Shown piece after piece: positions 39,511 through 49,902 of a stretch of DNA of 64,000 nucleotides. The notes under the pieces were generated by a model that was not told the DNA's origin, did no database searches, and worked only from the letters and a program-made list of their open reading frames with translations. Position 1 is the stretch's first letter; every line of letters starts with the position of its first letter. The position numbers and the translations under genes are program-made. This stretch comes from Macrobrachium rosenbergii (Eukaryota > Arthropoda > Malacostraca > Decapoda > Palaemonidae), in contig NC_089794.1 of NCBI RefSeq assembly GCF_040412425.1, forward strand, positions 12,534,603-12,598,602. The letters are read 5' to 3'.

Positions 39511-40290
39511 ATGTCAGAAGCTGAACTTCAATGTGAACCCACGAGTATTGTATGTACGCCCCTCTCACCAACAAAGCCAGACGCGGTCAGACTTCCTCTG
39601 TTTTTGCGGCAGAACACAGCATTATGGTTCCTGCACGCAGACCTGCACTTTCGCCTGGCACGCATCTCAGATGATGCTATCAAATCCGACCTCACCATGA
39701 CAGTGCTCCCAGAAGAGGTGTTCAACAGAATCTCCCCCTGGCTCGACGCGCAGCCGGACAAGGTCACATAAGCGGCCTTGAAGGATAAACTCATCCAAAC
39801 TTACTCCATGCCCGTGACCAAGAGAGCACAGTGCGCACTCAGCCTATTATCCCAGCCCCTTGGAGAAGCATCACCCAGAGAAGCCTGGGGCGAACTGCAG
39901 GGGTTGGTAACACTGCCAGGCCGCGACGAAAACGGGAGGAAGAGGAAGGTAGACTTAACGAGAGTGATTTTCCTTCGGCGCCTCACACAGGAAGTTAGGG
40001 GCCAGATGAAAGACGCAGACGCCCTCGACATAGACGCCTTAGTCAACGTCACCCAGAAAATACACGAGGCCACCAAGGCCTCGAAACACGCCGCTGTCCT
40101 AGGGGCCTGCAGCCTGATGGAGGAGAACGACGACAGTGAGAGAGACATCAACGCTGTTTACAGGAAGAAGACACCATTCAGGGAACACAGGACATGGTCA
40201 AACCCGGCGTGGTGCTTCTTCCTTCCATAGAAAATTTGGCAACAACGCCAGGAACTGCAGACTTCCCTGTTCCTTTACAAAAACCGACAA
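39511..40290 (+). pseudogene. gag: Gag of gypsy element 2
   Basis: Starts MSEAELQCEPTS. One in-frame TAA at 39769-39771 interrupts an otherwise continuous frame that resumes AALKDKLIQTYSMPVTKRAQ. The zinc knuckle starts with the cysteine codon at 40213-40215, suffers a small tandem duplication (TTCC) that shifts the frame before the histidine, and continues HRKFGNNARNCRLPC. The ligands therefore fit C-X2-H-X9-C-X3-C once the shift is allowed for. Confidence 0.85.
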
Positions 40291-40359
40291 AAGCGGCCGC
40301 AAGTAACAGCGGTGGCCGCAAAATCCAACTCCCCCTGACCAGCAGGCTTCTTCATCAGA

Positions 40360-40895
40360 GATGAAATTTCGAAACGGTGCCTGCTGGTAGATACAGGAGC
40401 AATGCAGTCAGTCTTCCCACCATCCGAGGAAGATTTAGAAAAGATACCTGACTCAACACCCACCCTCATAGCAGCAAACGGAACTACCATCTGCACGTAT
40501 GACAGGACGACCCGGACTATCTCAGTTCTGGGCAGCAGATACCACTGGCTCTTCGTCATCGTGGAGGTCAAGTTCCCCCTACTGGGCGCAGACTTCCTAG
40601 GGCACCACGGACTTCTGGTCGACGTCGGAAGACAGCGCCTCCTCGGCACTGGAACCTGCCACTACTGTCAGTTCTCCACCAGACCTGGAATGCCCGCCAT
40701 CTGCTCCACAGCCCCCAACGGCTGCACATCCCTCCTAAAGGAGTTCCCGGACATATTCAAACCAGAGCTACGCCACTCACCAGGGGCTTCAGCAAAGCAC
40801 AGCATCTTCCATCATATCACCACAACAGGCCCACCGACCCATGCCAAGTTCCGGCGACTGTCCCCCCAAAAGTTACAAGACGCCAAACGCCATAC
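40360..40895 (+). pseudogene. Retropepsin and RT linker of gypsy element 2
   Basis: LLVDTGAMQSVFPPSEEDL with D-T-G at 40390-40398, then PLLGADFLGHHGLLVDVG, then the linker SLLKEFPDIFKPELRH. The protease reads without stops. The frame ends in the RT N-terminus (HAKFRRLSPQKLQDAKR), where a deletion of about 80 codons relative to element 1 begins. Confidence 0.85.
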
Positions 40896-41345
40896 TTCCA
40901 AGTCCCTGTGCATCCCGATGACGTCCCAAAGACCGCCATCATCACGCCCTTCGGGACTTATACATTTTCCTATTCCACCTTCGGTCTCAGGAACGCAGGT
41001 GCCACATTCCAGCTCCTGATGGACACCATCTTGGGGGATCTGCTTTTCTGCATGTGCTATGTCGACGACATTCTCATCTTCTCCAGGTCCCCACAGGAAC
41101 ACCTTTGCCACGTCCGCGCCGTCTTGAAACATCTGCAGGACAGCAGACTAGTCATCAGGTTCGACAAATGCATTTTCGGGACAGAAAAAGTAGACTTCCT
41201 CAGGCGCGAGATTTCCCCAGCAGGAGTGCGCCCTGCGGCCTCTAAAGTAAAAGTTATAGAGAATTTCCCAAAACCACAAACCATCAAGGCCCTTCAGGAG
41301 TTTCTCAGGATGATAAACTACTTACTGACGTTTCATCCCAGACGT
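40893..41345 (+). pseudogene. pol: Reverse transcriptase core of gypsy element 2, N-terminal half deleted
   Basis: Resumes at YFQVPVHPDDVPKTAIITPF and contains STFGLRNAGATFQLLMD and the intact YVDD box (41058-41069), followed by thumb sequence LVIRFDKCIFGTEKVDFL. The segment carrying the first catalytic Asp (DLLKSYFQ in element 1) is missing, so the enzyme cannot be active. Confidence 0.9.
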
Positions 41346-42640
41346 CGCCCGCACTATGTACCCCCTGACATCAATCCTGAAGGGCAAGCCAAAAACACTG
41401 ACCTGGGAGGCTCCGCAGCAGCAGGCATTCATAGAAACAAAGACAGCCCTCGCCAATGCCACTACCTTGACTCACCACAACCCTGCAGCCGCCCTCAGAC
41501 TGACAACGGACGCCAGCAACACCGCCTGTGGTGCAGTACTTGAGCAACTAGTGAACAGCGCCCCCAAATCCTTGGCCTTCTTCAGCCACAAGTTTTCGCC
41601 AGCAGAGACCCGCTACAGCGCCTTCGACAGGGAGCTGCTGGCTATCTACCAGGCCATGAGACACTTCAAGTACCTGCTGGAGGGGACCGAATTCACGATC
41701 CTAACAGATCACAAACCCTTGGTGCACGCATTTGCAAAGCAGGGAGACGCATGGTCTGGAGGGCAACAGCGACACCTGACCGCCATCTCCGAATTCGGGT
41801 GCACCATCAACTACATCCCTGGCAGGAAGAACCCAGTAGCCGACACCATGTTGAGAGTAGAAATCAGTTCCCTTCACCTCGGCATCAACTACGAAGACCT
41901 GGCAAAAGAACAAGCAGCAGACCCAGAGACGGCAGGCTACAGAACAGCAGTGACAGCTCTCAAGTGGGTAGACATGCCCTTAGGAAACTCAAACACAACT
42001 CTCCTCTGCGACATCAGCACAGGCTGCCCCCACCCCCTAGTACCCGCCTCGAGGAGGAAGCAGGCGTTTGACATAGTCCATGGTCTCTCCCATCCATCAG
42101 GGCACACAACGGTGCGCCTCATGACTGACAAGTTCATCTGGCATGGCATCAACAAGGACGTCCGACAGTGGGCAAGGAGCTGCATCCCATGCCAGGCGAG
42201 CAGAACATCCCAGCACACAGAATCCGGGGTCGGTGACTTCCCCCAGCCTCATCGGCGCTTCGGCCACATCCACATCGACATCGTCAGGCCTCTTCTGCAG
42301 TCAGGAGGAGCCAGATACCTCCTGACGATCATAGACCGCTCCACCCACTGGCCCGAGGCAACCCCCATGGAGGAGGCATCAACAGCGTCATGCGCAGAGG
42401 CCCTCCTCTCCAGTTGGACCAGCCGTTTCGGAGTGCCAGACAGCGTCACCACAGACATGGGTCCAGCCTTCCTGTCAGAGCTCTGGGTCTCCTTGGCATG
42501 CCTGATGGGTACAACACTACACAGCACAGCGGCCTACAACCCCACAGCGAACAGCATGGTTGAGAGGGCGCACCACTCTCTTAAGGCAGCTTTCATGGCA
42601 CGTTGCACCGACAAGAGGTGGAAGGAACAGTCCCCTGGGT
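41346..42640 (+). pseudogene. pol: RNase H and integrase of gypsy element 2
   Basis: One long frame, shifted by one from the RT frame at about 41340. RNase H: LTTDASNTACGAVLEQ, FDRELLAIYQAMRHFKYLL, LTDHKPL and PGRKNPVADTMLR supply the D-E-D-D residues. Integrase: zinc finger (H near GLSHPSGH, then CIPCQ), core Asp in HIDIVRP, Asp in TTDMGPAF, and Glu in NPTANSMVERAHHSLK. The residues look intact. A frameshift near 42640 separates the C-terminal domain. Confidence 0.9.
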
Positions 42641-43170
42641 CCTGCTGGGTCTCTGCACCACACCAAAAGCAAATGGCGACGCTTCCCCTGCTGAGAAAGT
42701 CTACGGGGAGACACTGGCCGTTCCCGGAGAATTCCCCCGCCATCTGCCGATGTCGCCCACACCCCCCTCCCGAGGTTGAGGGAACTGGCACACAAGTTCG
42801 CGCCCTGCCATAAGACCTTCACCGACAGAACCACCACCTACAGCCCACCCACCTTAGACTCCTGCACCTACGTCTTCATCAGGGTGGATGCCCGTCGACC
42901 GCCCTTAACCAGGCCCTACGGGGGCCCCCACCGAGAGTCATCAGGTGGGCGGCCAAGGCATACCTCCCTTGGCATCACAGGCATGAAGACTGGGTCACCA
43001 TTAGACAGATTGAAGCCGGCATTCCTCTTAGACAGCGAAGTACGCAAGGAGACAGGCAGGCGGCCCAGAGTTCCCCCTCAGTACCTCCCCGCAGACCACC
43101 CGCCCCTCCACCAAAGCGGGATCCAGGGCGGCCCAGGGGACACATCGAGCCAACTCCAGATGTCAGTTCC
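42641..43170 (+). pseudogene. pol: Integrase C-terminal region of gypsy element 2
   Basis: After the frameshift the integrase continues LRELAHKFAPCHKTFTDR, YVFIRVDARRPPLTRPYGGP and RLKPAFL, matching element 1. It then passes into a Pro-rich tail. Further small frameshifts are present. Confidence 0.8.
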
Positions 43171-43303
43171 AACCCACACCCACAGTTCTTCAGGAGTAGG
43201 GACCCACTCCAACTACCTCAGCGATTGCGTGATTAATGTTGTTTCATCCAATAATTGCTCCTCTAATTATTGTCTTGTGGGGGGCGGGGCTAGTATTTGT
43301 AAG

Positions 43304-43640
43304 GGCGTCAGATCGCCTCTCCATTCTTGTGTTTCACTTCTTATATGTATATTAATCACGTCATATATGTTACTTGTTACTATTTCAGATTCTTTATGTA
43401 TCTCACTGTTTGCATCAATGTACGGCCTTTCCAGAGATATATATATCTGCCTTTTACATGTTCTGTAATGCATTATATATGTCTTCTTGTGCCTGTTAAC
43501 AAACACAATTTCTGTATGGACGCAGGGGGGGGCGGCCCTCAGGTCGCCCATTACCTTTGCGTCCTCTTTCCGCATTATAAACACCTATCGAGAATAATGA
43601 AGAATCAGTCTTTCACTTCTGACACTTCTTGAACCTCACA
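43304..43640 (+). repeat. 3' LTR of gypsy element 2
   Basis: Partner of 38894-39226. A purine tract (GTGGGGGGCGGGG, about 43277-43289) lies just upstream. The copies differ by scattered substitutions and small G-run indels, so the insertion is not recent. Confidence 0.92.
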
Positions 43641-43645
43641 CTAGT

Positions 43646-43985
43646 TATAACGCAGAATTTTTGCCTGATAATGAATGTGGATGCAGATTTTCAATTTGTT
43701 TGCAATTCTGTGTTGTTGCATGCAATGTAAAAGTCACTAAATTAGCAACACGGTAGCCATAGTGATTTTTGTTGTCAACCCTCTTTTCATTCCAACTTGG
43801 TACAATGCATTTTTTTTACTTAAATTCACATTAATTGCAACATTGCTGCATAATAAAAAATGCAATTTTGCAGTTATGTTCATGAATAAGTACTCTAAAT
43901 ATGTCATCATACCTGTAACTAGTTTGAAGAAAATAAAAACCCTTATTTTTGGATACCAGAAAACCTGGCAGCTATTGTAGTTTTG
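43646..43985 (+). repeat. Degenerate satellite, right half
   Basis: Continuation of the array interrupted by gypsy element 2: AATGAATGTGGATGCA, TTGCATGCAATGTAAAA, TTCATTCCAACTTGGTACAATG and related blocks. Confidence 0.65.
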
Positions 43986-44000
43986 GCTGCTTTATCATTT

Positions 44001-44336
44001 TTTTGATAGTGTAGTCGCTTGTTTCGTCCTCAAGGAGTTACCTTCCGTGGGTCTGTCAGAGCTCCATGGAGACCAAACTAATATCAAAGAATTCTCTTTT
44101 AGTCGGCTTCATGGCCAGGTATTGTGTCATAATGATAAATGGTATGACACGTGATGGAGTATGTAATGGACTCAAAGATAAGAGGGCTCTTTCCCTTATT
44201 TTACAGCAAAGCTGTACCTAGGGTCTTTCCTTCATCAAACTTGCTAGCTAGAAGAGGAAGTGATTATCGCGCATGCGCAGTCTGCCATATTGTCGACAAG
44301 CAAGAGACCAGGATGCCATTACCTTTCATTGGTCCA
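44001..44336 (+). repeat. Left inverted terminal repeat of the DIRS-like element
   Basis: Shares, as complement with 49579-49902, the blocks GTCCTCAA(G/C)GAGTTACCTTCC, GTTTGGT or its variant, AAAGAATTCTCTTTTAGT, ATAAGAGGGCTCTTTCCCTT, GAGACCAGGATGCCATTAC and TTGGTC. The outer edge reads TTTTGATAG here and TTTTGACATAG at the other end. Confidence 0.9.
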
Positions 44337-44649
44337 TTTGGAACCGATTCAGTTATTGTCAGTGCTCCAAATTTCAACAATTATGGAAACACCTACAGGA
44401 GAAAAGCCAATAGAAGCAATTCAGGTGTTTAGTTTTAAGTTCCAGTTAAAGTTTTAAACTTTGTAATTGGTAGTTAATTTTTGTAACAGCTGAAAACCCA
44501 ATTTTTCTTGCTAACACATACAGTAGCTGTCATTAAGTTGTAATCACAAATTTTTAGTAGTGAAAAGTGGAAATTTTTTTAAAAATTTGTCATTTCAATT
44601 AGATGTTTTAACTAAAAGAAATGTTCCACAATTTATCATTAATATAGAA

Positions 44650-45190
44650 AAGACTGAGAACCGTATTGGAAGCACTATGACTTTCTGGAATGGCGCATAA
44701 AAGCACGAATAGAAACATTGGAAGGCTCCAACAAGTCACTCCCCATTGTGACTTCATTATTACAGTCTAACCCCTTCTGTAAGGACCTGTTTGAGGAGTC
44801 TTGTGGTTAAACTTAATGAGCAAGCCATAAGCAGAATTGTACAGTGTACACTCTCCTTGGAAAAGGGGAATTCAGGAAACAAAAAACCCGAAACTTCCCT
44901 TTACCAAACCCAAAAAAAGGCTCGCTATGACCAAAAATCATATAAGCCTTCAGTCACCCCCTAAAGTGTTCCTCAAAAGCAGGCAGGTTGTCAGAAGGGA
45001 CAACTCCCTATAAAGGGACAACAACAACAGCAAGGACATCTTTTTCACAGGGTCCAAAGACAGTCCTACTGGGGAAAAGGAAAAGGTGGATCCCAATAAG
45101 AATTTTATGGTCGGGGGTCTGCTTTGATGACACCACAGGCAATGGAAGTCTTCCCCTTGGGGACACAGCATTATTTTCAGCGGGTTTGGG
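44650..45190 (+). pseudogene. DIRS-like gag/ORF1 remnant
   Basis: YDFLEWRIKARIETLEGSNK and SLPIVTSLLQSNPFCKDLF, then after stops a Gln/Lys/Gly-rich stretch (KGQQQQQGHLFHRVQ, SYWGKGKGG) typical of the ORF1 end just before RT in DIRS elements. Assigned from position and composition. Confidence 0.5.
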
Positions 45191-45191
45191 T

Positions 45192-45262
45192 GGTTAGTTA
45201 GTTATAAATGATTTGTTTAACCAGACCTCTGAACTCTTTTAGGGTTTTTCTCGGGCTGGAAA
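45192..45262 (+). mobile_element. SINE 3'-end fragment in the DIRS-like element
   Basis: GTTAGTTATAAATGATTTG, then TTTAACCAGACCTCTGAACT and TTTTTCTCGGGCTGG. The same 65-bp piece occurs at 61289-61359, and it is a distant relative of the TTAACCAGACCACTGAGCTG end of the SINEs at 22184 and 57578. Confidence 0.7.
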
Positions 45263-45429
45263 AAGAAGGGGGGAAAGAGTACATAAAAAATTAAGTCGTT
45301 AGATAAATAAATAAATAATAAGAAAAGGGGGGGAGGAATTAAAAAAAATAAAAAATCAAGAGGGGAAAAAAAAATGGGTTTGGGTGGAAATGGTCTTATC
45401 CCCCCCTCCTTTAAAAGGGTTCCTCCAAA

Positions 45430-46420
45430 AACCAGCTCCCTCTCTGGAAGATTATGTGCAGAAGGCCCTGTTAAAGGGAGCCATAAGAGAAACATGCATA
45501 TATTTGCCACCAAGCATGTGTCTTTAGCATCCCCAAAAAGGATTCCTCCGAACGAAGGGTGATCCTCGACCTATCAACATTGAACAAGCATGTTGTTTGC
45601 CAAAAGTCTTGAATGACTACCGTTGCCCAAGCACGTTCAATCATTCCATAAGGGACCTGGACAGCTTTTAGAGATCTGAAAGATGCATACTGCTATGTCC
45701 CTATTGCCATTCCCTTCCTCCCCTTCCTAACATTACCCCAAATTTTTACAAAATTAGCAACGGTAGTTGTTCGAGAACTGAGACAAGAAGGAATACAGTA
45801 AACCCCCGTATTTGCGTTCTCACGATTTGCGGACTCACGCATTTCTGTGTGGAACATATCTACCCATTATTCGCGGAAAATTCGCCCATTTGCCGTATTT
45901 TTCACCGAGAAATATTCAATAGTTACTGTATTTTCATATAATTTTCATGAATAAATGCACTTTTTGTGATAAAACTATTAAAATACTCAGATATAAGCAT
46001 TTTTACAGGGTTTTTCTTGTGTTTAAACTATCAAAATGGGCAGTTCTAAGTGTTTTTAGAGGGGTTTTAAGTATTCACGGATTTTATCTATTCGCGGGGG
46101 TGTGCAGGTACGCATTCCCCGCGAATTCGGGGGTTCACTGTACAACTAATAGCCTACCTACTGTAGACGACTGGTTAATCTGGGGACCCACAAGAAAAGT
46201 GTGTTTGAGAAATTTAAGAACAGTGGTGAACAGACTCCACTCGAAAGGTCTTCTAATAAATTGAAAAAATTCAGTCCCACGCCCAGCAGATGTTTTCAGT
46301 GGCTGGGACCCGTCATGGCCAGTTGTCTCTCCCCATCAATACTCAAAACGTTCCTTGCACAGCCCAGAGCTCCCAGATGGCAATTAGAACGTGCAAAGGG
46401 CCTCTTGCAGTTCGCATCAG
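45430..46420 (+). pseudogene. DIRS-like reverse transcriptase remnant, split by a MITE
   Basis: Pieces in different frames: CAEGPVKGSHKRNMHIF in one and GDPRPINIEQ (fingers), then ERCILLCPYCH or, shifted, LKDAYCYVPIAIPFLPF (first catalytic motif region), and FYKISNGSCSRTETRR before the MITE. After it come DDWLIWGPTRKVCLRNLRTV and QCFQWLG-like sequence (palm/thumb). The catalytic box region is displaced by the MITE at 45796-46140. Confidence 0.65.
45796..46140. mobile_element. 345-bp MITE with TA duplication, pogo/Tigger-like ends
   Basis: Inverted ends CAGTAAACCCCCGTATTTGCG and (complement) CAGTGAACCCCCGAATTCGCG, flanked by TA on both sides (45794-45795, 46141-46142). The interior is non-coding and AT-rich. 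CAGT(G/A)AACCCCCG ends with TA duplication fit the pogo branch of Tc1/mariner; the superfamily is an inference. Confidence 0.85.
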
Positions 46421-46477
46421 TAATAGAGCCAGTATTCAGATTGCTACAAAAAAATGTGAGCAGATTCTGGCTATCGC

Positions 46478-47300
46478 ATGCAAGAAAAAAAAATGCGAGA
46501 CCGACCTCGTCAAAAGAATCAGAAAGTTGGGGAGATACTTTGGCCTTGGACCCGGAAGGAGTCTCTGGTGAAACAGGTCACCCTGACTCCTCCGTCTGTA
46601 CGATATGTACAGATAGATGCCTCGTTGACAGGTTGGGGAGGACATTGGGAGGATTGTCAGGTGGCAGGGAGGTGGTCAGCTATTCTGAGGAATTGTCATA
46701 TCAGTTTCCTGGAGATGATGGCTGTCTTTTTGTCTCTCAAAAAACTGACCTCCAAAAGAGATACACAACATGACTACAGTGTCCTGCATCAGGAGGGCGG
46801 GATCACGTTCACCTCTTCTTAATATGGTAATGCTAGCCATCCTTTGGATGGCACAAACAAGGAAGTGGCACTTGTCTGCAGTTCACCTCACAGGATCTCT
46901 CTTTTCAAACAATAGCCAACATGCTTCCACAACCAGAAGTGGATCTGTTTGCCACATACGAGAATCACAGACTAACAGTGTATGTGTCTCTCTGAACTTC
47001 GACAGTCAGGCAACAGCAAGAGATGCCTTCCTACAAGACTGGAACAAATGGAAGACAATATACCTTTTTCCTCCATTGTCCCAGATTTCGAAGGTTTTGA
47101 GCAAGCTTCTACACTTCAAAGGAACAGCTTACTTAATAACCCCAAACTGGCCAAACAGACATTGGTTCCTATTACTCCAGCAACGGGTAAAGAGATCAGT
47201 TCCACTACCATCTGCTGTTCTATCTCAGACAGAAAGAGGGAAAGTTGTGTACGCATCCTCCTTTCTGAGCCGAGACCTTCATGTGTGGATTTTTTAAATA
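46478..47300 (+). pseudogene. DIRS-like RNase H and connection remnant
   Basis: RYVQIDASLTGWGGHWEDCQ, then FLEMMAVFLSLKKL, then in a shifted frame TTVSCIRRAGSRSP, MAQTRKWHLSAVHLTGSLF and PQPEVDLFATYENH. This is the usual DIRS/Pao-type RNase H order (first Asp, Glu, D-N-T-T, H-V-x-G). Several frameshifts. Confidence 0.75.
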
Positions 47301-47399
47301 CTGTCTACCGTGAAAGTTACTTGCCCAACACTACTAGGTACCTAGTACAAAAACTACGGACATAGCCGACAATACCGGTCCGTATGGAAGATATAGTTA

Positions 47400-48060
47400 G
47401 ATTATATCCATGCTGAGAACCCAGTTGAGATCTCTGTGGAAAAGCTTTTTAAATTTTTTCATACACCTTTTTGAAGACAAACACCTTGTTGCTATAACAA
47501 TCATGACACACCAGGTAGCATTAACGGAACCCTTGCTTTATGGATTCGGTATTGACTCTAGTATAGAAATCGTCACTTCCCTTCTCAGGTCTTTTGCACT
47601 ACACATACCCACTCCTGAAAGGTTTCCAATTACTTGGTCCTTGAATAAGGTGCATAGACTTAACTGTCAACCCCTCAATTCAGTGAACCCAATATAACCG
47701 CAACTCACATGCTGCAAAAGGTGATCTTGATTGCTCTAGCATCAGGAGATCATATTAGTGAACTGGGCTCTCTTAGATGGGGACCATACATCCCCTGGCC
47801 AAGAATGTGAATCCTTTGAGAAGGGAACCTCTTATTTTGATAAGAAAACTCAATTTAGCAGACAAGACGTTATGCCCATTTCAAGCACTGAAGGTTTACC
47901 TAGAGGTCACGGCAAACATCCCAGAGAGTCTGATTTTCCTACCCCTAGTACAAACAAACCACTCTCTACAAGGGCTAAGAATAATTTTAAGTGTCCTTCA
48001 TTAAAAAGGCAAATCCACACTTTCCCAGGTCACAATATAAGGAAAGTAAGTCTTTAGCCT
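47400..48060 (+). pseudogene. Tyrosine recombinase remnant of the DIRS-like element
   Basis: The frame through 47700-48060 reads LIALASGDHISELGSLRW, LAKNVNPLRREPLILIRK, DKTLCPFQALKVYLEVTANI and FLPLVQTNHSL. This matches the catalytic-domain start of DIRS tyrosine recombinases (LALASG.R.SEL, then LCPV.AL..YL), although the usual first catalytic Arg reads as His. The His-x-x-Arg and Tyr end is not found. Upstream stops mark it as dead. Confidence 0.75.
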
Positions 48061-48324
48061 TCTTCAGAAATGTCTCTTTTGCAGAAGTCTCCGAATGTAT
48101 AGGGTGGCCATCATAGACAGTATTCTTAAAACAATACTGCCATGAGCTCGAACAAATTTGACTACACTGTGTATCAGTAGGTGGTATAGTTAGTCCTGAC
48201 CCATAGGCACTACAGTGGAAAACCAGGGGTGTTCCTGATGGGTGGGTATACTAACTATTGCTGGGGGAAGGTGTGACAATACTGCAACCAAACCAGCATG
48301 CTTAGATAAGTCACTGTAGAACTA

Positions 48325-49578
48325 TATCCTAAAACATGAGTTTGTGTTTAGTTTCCTGTTCTTTGTTACCAAAACCTATTTCTATTCCTAGCATCTTCTT
48401 CCCCCAGTCCCACCTCACCACATCCATCCATCTGATCCGTTGACGCCCCACACTCTTCCTCCCCATCACTGGCATGTTCTTTGCTCTCTTGATTGTTTCC
48501 ACATCCTCTCTTCTTATTACATGACCATAGTATCTCAAACGAGCTTCCCTAGCCTTCTCCATTACATTACATATACCACACATTCTTCTTATATCTTGAC
48601 TCTCCCTCCTTTCCAGTAGGGATATTCCAGCAATCCATCTCACCATCCTCATCTCAGTTCTTTCCAACAGTCCCTCCTCTTTCCTCTTAAGTGCCCAGGT
48701 TTCTGTCCCATATAATAGTACGGGCCTGATAACTGTCTTATAAATCTTCATTTTGAGCTTTAATGGCATTTTCTTGTCTAAAACAACTCTAGTTACTTCT
48801 CTCCATTTTTGTCATGCTTCTTTCACTCTCTGTCTCACTGCTTTCTCAGTACCTCCCTCTTCTGTTATTATTGATCCCAAATAGTTAAACTCATTGTTCC
48901 TTCTTAGCACTGTACCATCTTCCACTTGAATGTTTACTTCTTCATGCCCTTCTCTACTACTAGTCATTAGCTCTGTCTTTCCAATGTTCACTTTAAATCC
49001 TTTCCTTTCTAGGGTTCCTCTCCATGCTAAAAACCTTTCTTGCATTTCTTCTTCTGTGTCTGCTATAATGACTAAATCGTCAGCAAACAACAGATCTCAC
49101 CGTTCATCGTTGTTCCTTAATTCTGATGTCAGTGTGTCCATAATGACAAGGAACAAGAATGGACTCAGAGCTGATCCCTGATGGAGGCCCACCTCCACAG
49201 GGAATGTCTGTCTCCCCATATTTTGTTTGTACAGTAGTTTTTGCACCCTAATACATCATCTTCACTAACCTTACCAACTTCTCTGGTACTCCTCTCTTTA
49301 GCAAACACCAATAGACTACTCTTCTTGGTACCCTGTATACACCTTTTCAAGATCCACAAAACACAAGTAAACTTTCCTGATTCCTTCTAGATACTTCTCT
49401 TGGACTAGTCTTGCTATAAAAACAGCATCCACTGCACTCTTTCCTTTCATAAACCCAAACTGCTGCTCATGTATATCTATCAGCTCTCTCAACCTTCCTT
49501 CTACTATTCTTTTTAGTATCTTGAATACATGCTCCAAAAGCTTTATTCCTCTGTAGTTCCCACAGTTTAACACATCTG
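48325..49578 (-). pseudogene. RTE-type non-LTR reverse transcriptase, 5'-truncated
   Basis: On the minus strand: NCGNYRGIKLLEHVFKILKR, IHEQQFGFMKGKSAVDAVF, CFVDLEKVY (first catalytic Asp), a disrupted stretch, HQGSALSPFLFLVIMD, LFADDLVIIADTEEEM (F-A-D-D box), FKVNIGKTELM, FNYLGSIIT, then the C-terminal part LKMKIYKTVIRPVLLYGTET and ARLRYYGHVIRREDVETIKR. The motif order fits RTE-clade elements. There are stops at about 49098 and 48813 and a frameshift near 49320. The endonuclease domain is missing; the 5' end stops at the right DIRS terminal repeat. Confidence 0.88.
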
Positions 49579-49902
49579 CATTGACCAACAGAAAGTAATG
49601 GCATCCTGGTCTCTTGCCAGCCTGCACATGCACGATAATCTCTTCCTCTTCTAGCAGGTTTGACAAAGGAAAGAACCTAGGTACAGTGCAGCTTTGCTGT
49701 AAGATAAGGGAAAGAGCCCTCTTATCTTTTAGTCAATTACACTCCACCACATGCCATAGGGTTTATCATTATGATACAATACCTGGCCACGAGACCAACT
49801 AAAAGAGAATTCTTTGACGTTAGTTTGGTTACCATGGAGCTCTGGACAGACCTATGGAAGGTAACTCGTTGAGGACTCAACAGCAACTACCTATGTCAAA
49901 AC
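49579..49902 (-). repeat. Right inverted terminal repeat of the DIRS-like element
   Basis: Complement of the left repeat with perhaps a tenth of positions changed. Its inner edge directly abuts the truncated 5' end of the RTE-type reverse transcriptase. Confidence 0.9.

Larger units (their letters stand above)
38894..43640 (+). mobile_element. Ty3/gypsy LTR retrotransposon 2 (CsRn1-like), defective
   Basis: The whole element is flanked by CTAGT (38889-38893 and 43641-43645). Coding order on the plus strand is gag, protease, RT, RNase H, integrase. The damage is different from element 1: a stop in gag, a 4-nt duplication in the zinc knuckle, a deletion removing the N-terminal half of RT, and frameshifts before RNase H and inside integrase. 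RNase H and the integrase catalytic core still read well. Confidence 0.93.
44001..49902 (+). mobile_element. DIRS1-like tyrosine-recombinase retrotransposon, decayed and nested
   Basis: Bounded by inverted terminal repeats (44001-44336 and 49579-49902), with gag, RT, RNase H and tyrosine-recombinase remnants in DIRS order and no integrase or protease. It contains a pogo-type MITE, a SINE fragment and a truncated RTE reverse transcriptase. DIRS1-like elements are documented in decapods. All frames carry stops or shifts. Confidence 0.82.

Noticed and set aside
44151..44457. Open frames across the left DIRS terminal repeat
   Set aside because: They overlap the inverted repeat and read differently at the other end; no protein similarity is visible.
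48930..49181. Plus-strand open frame of 83 codons
   Set aside because: Antisense of the RTE reverse-transcriptase catalytic region.
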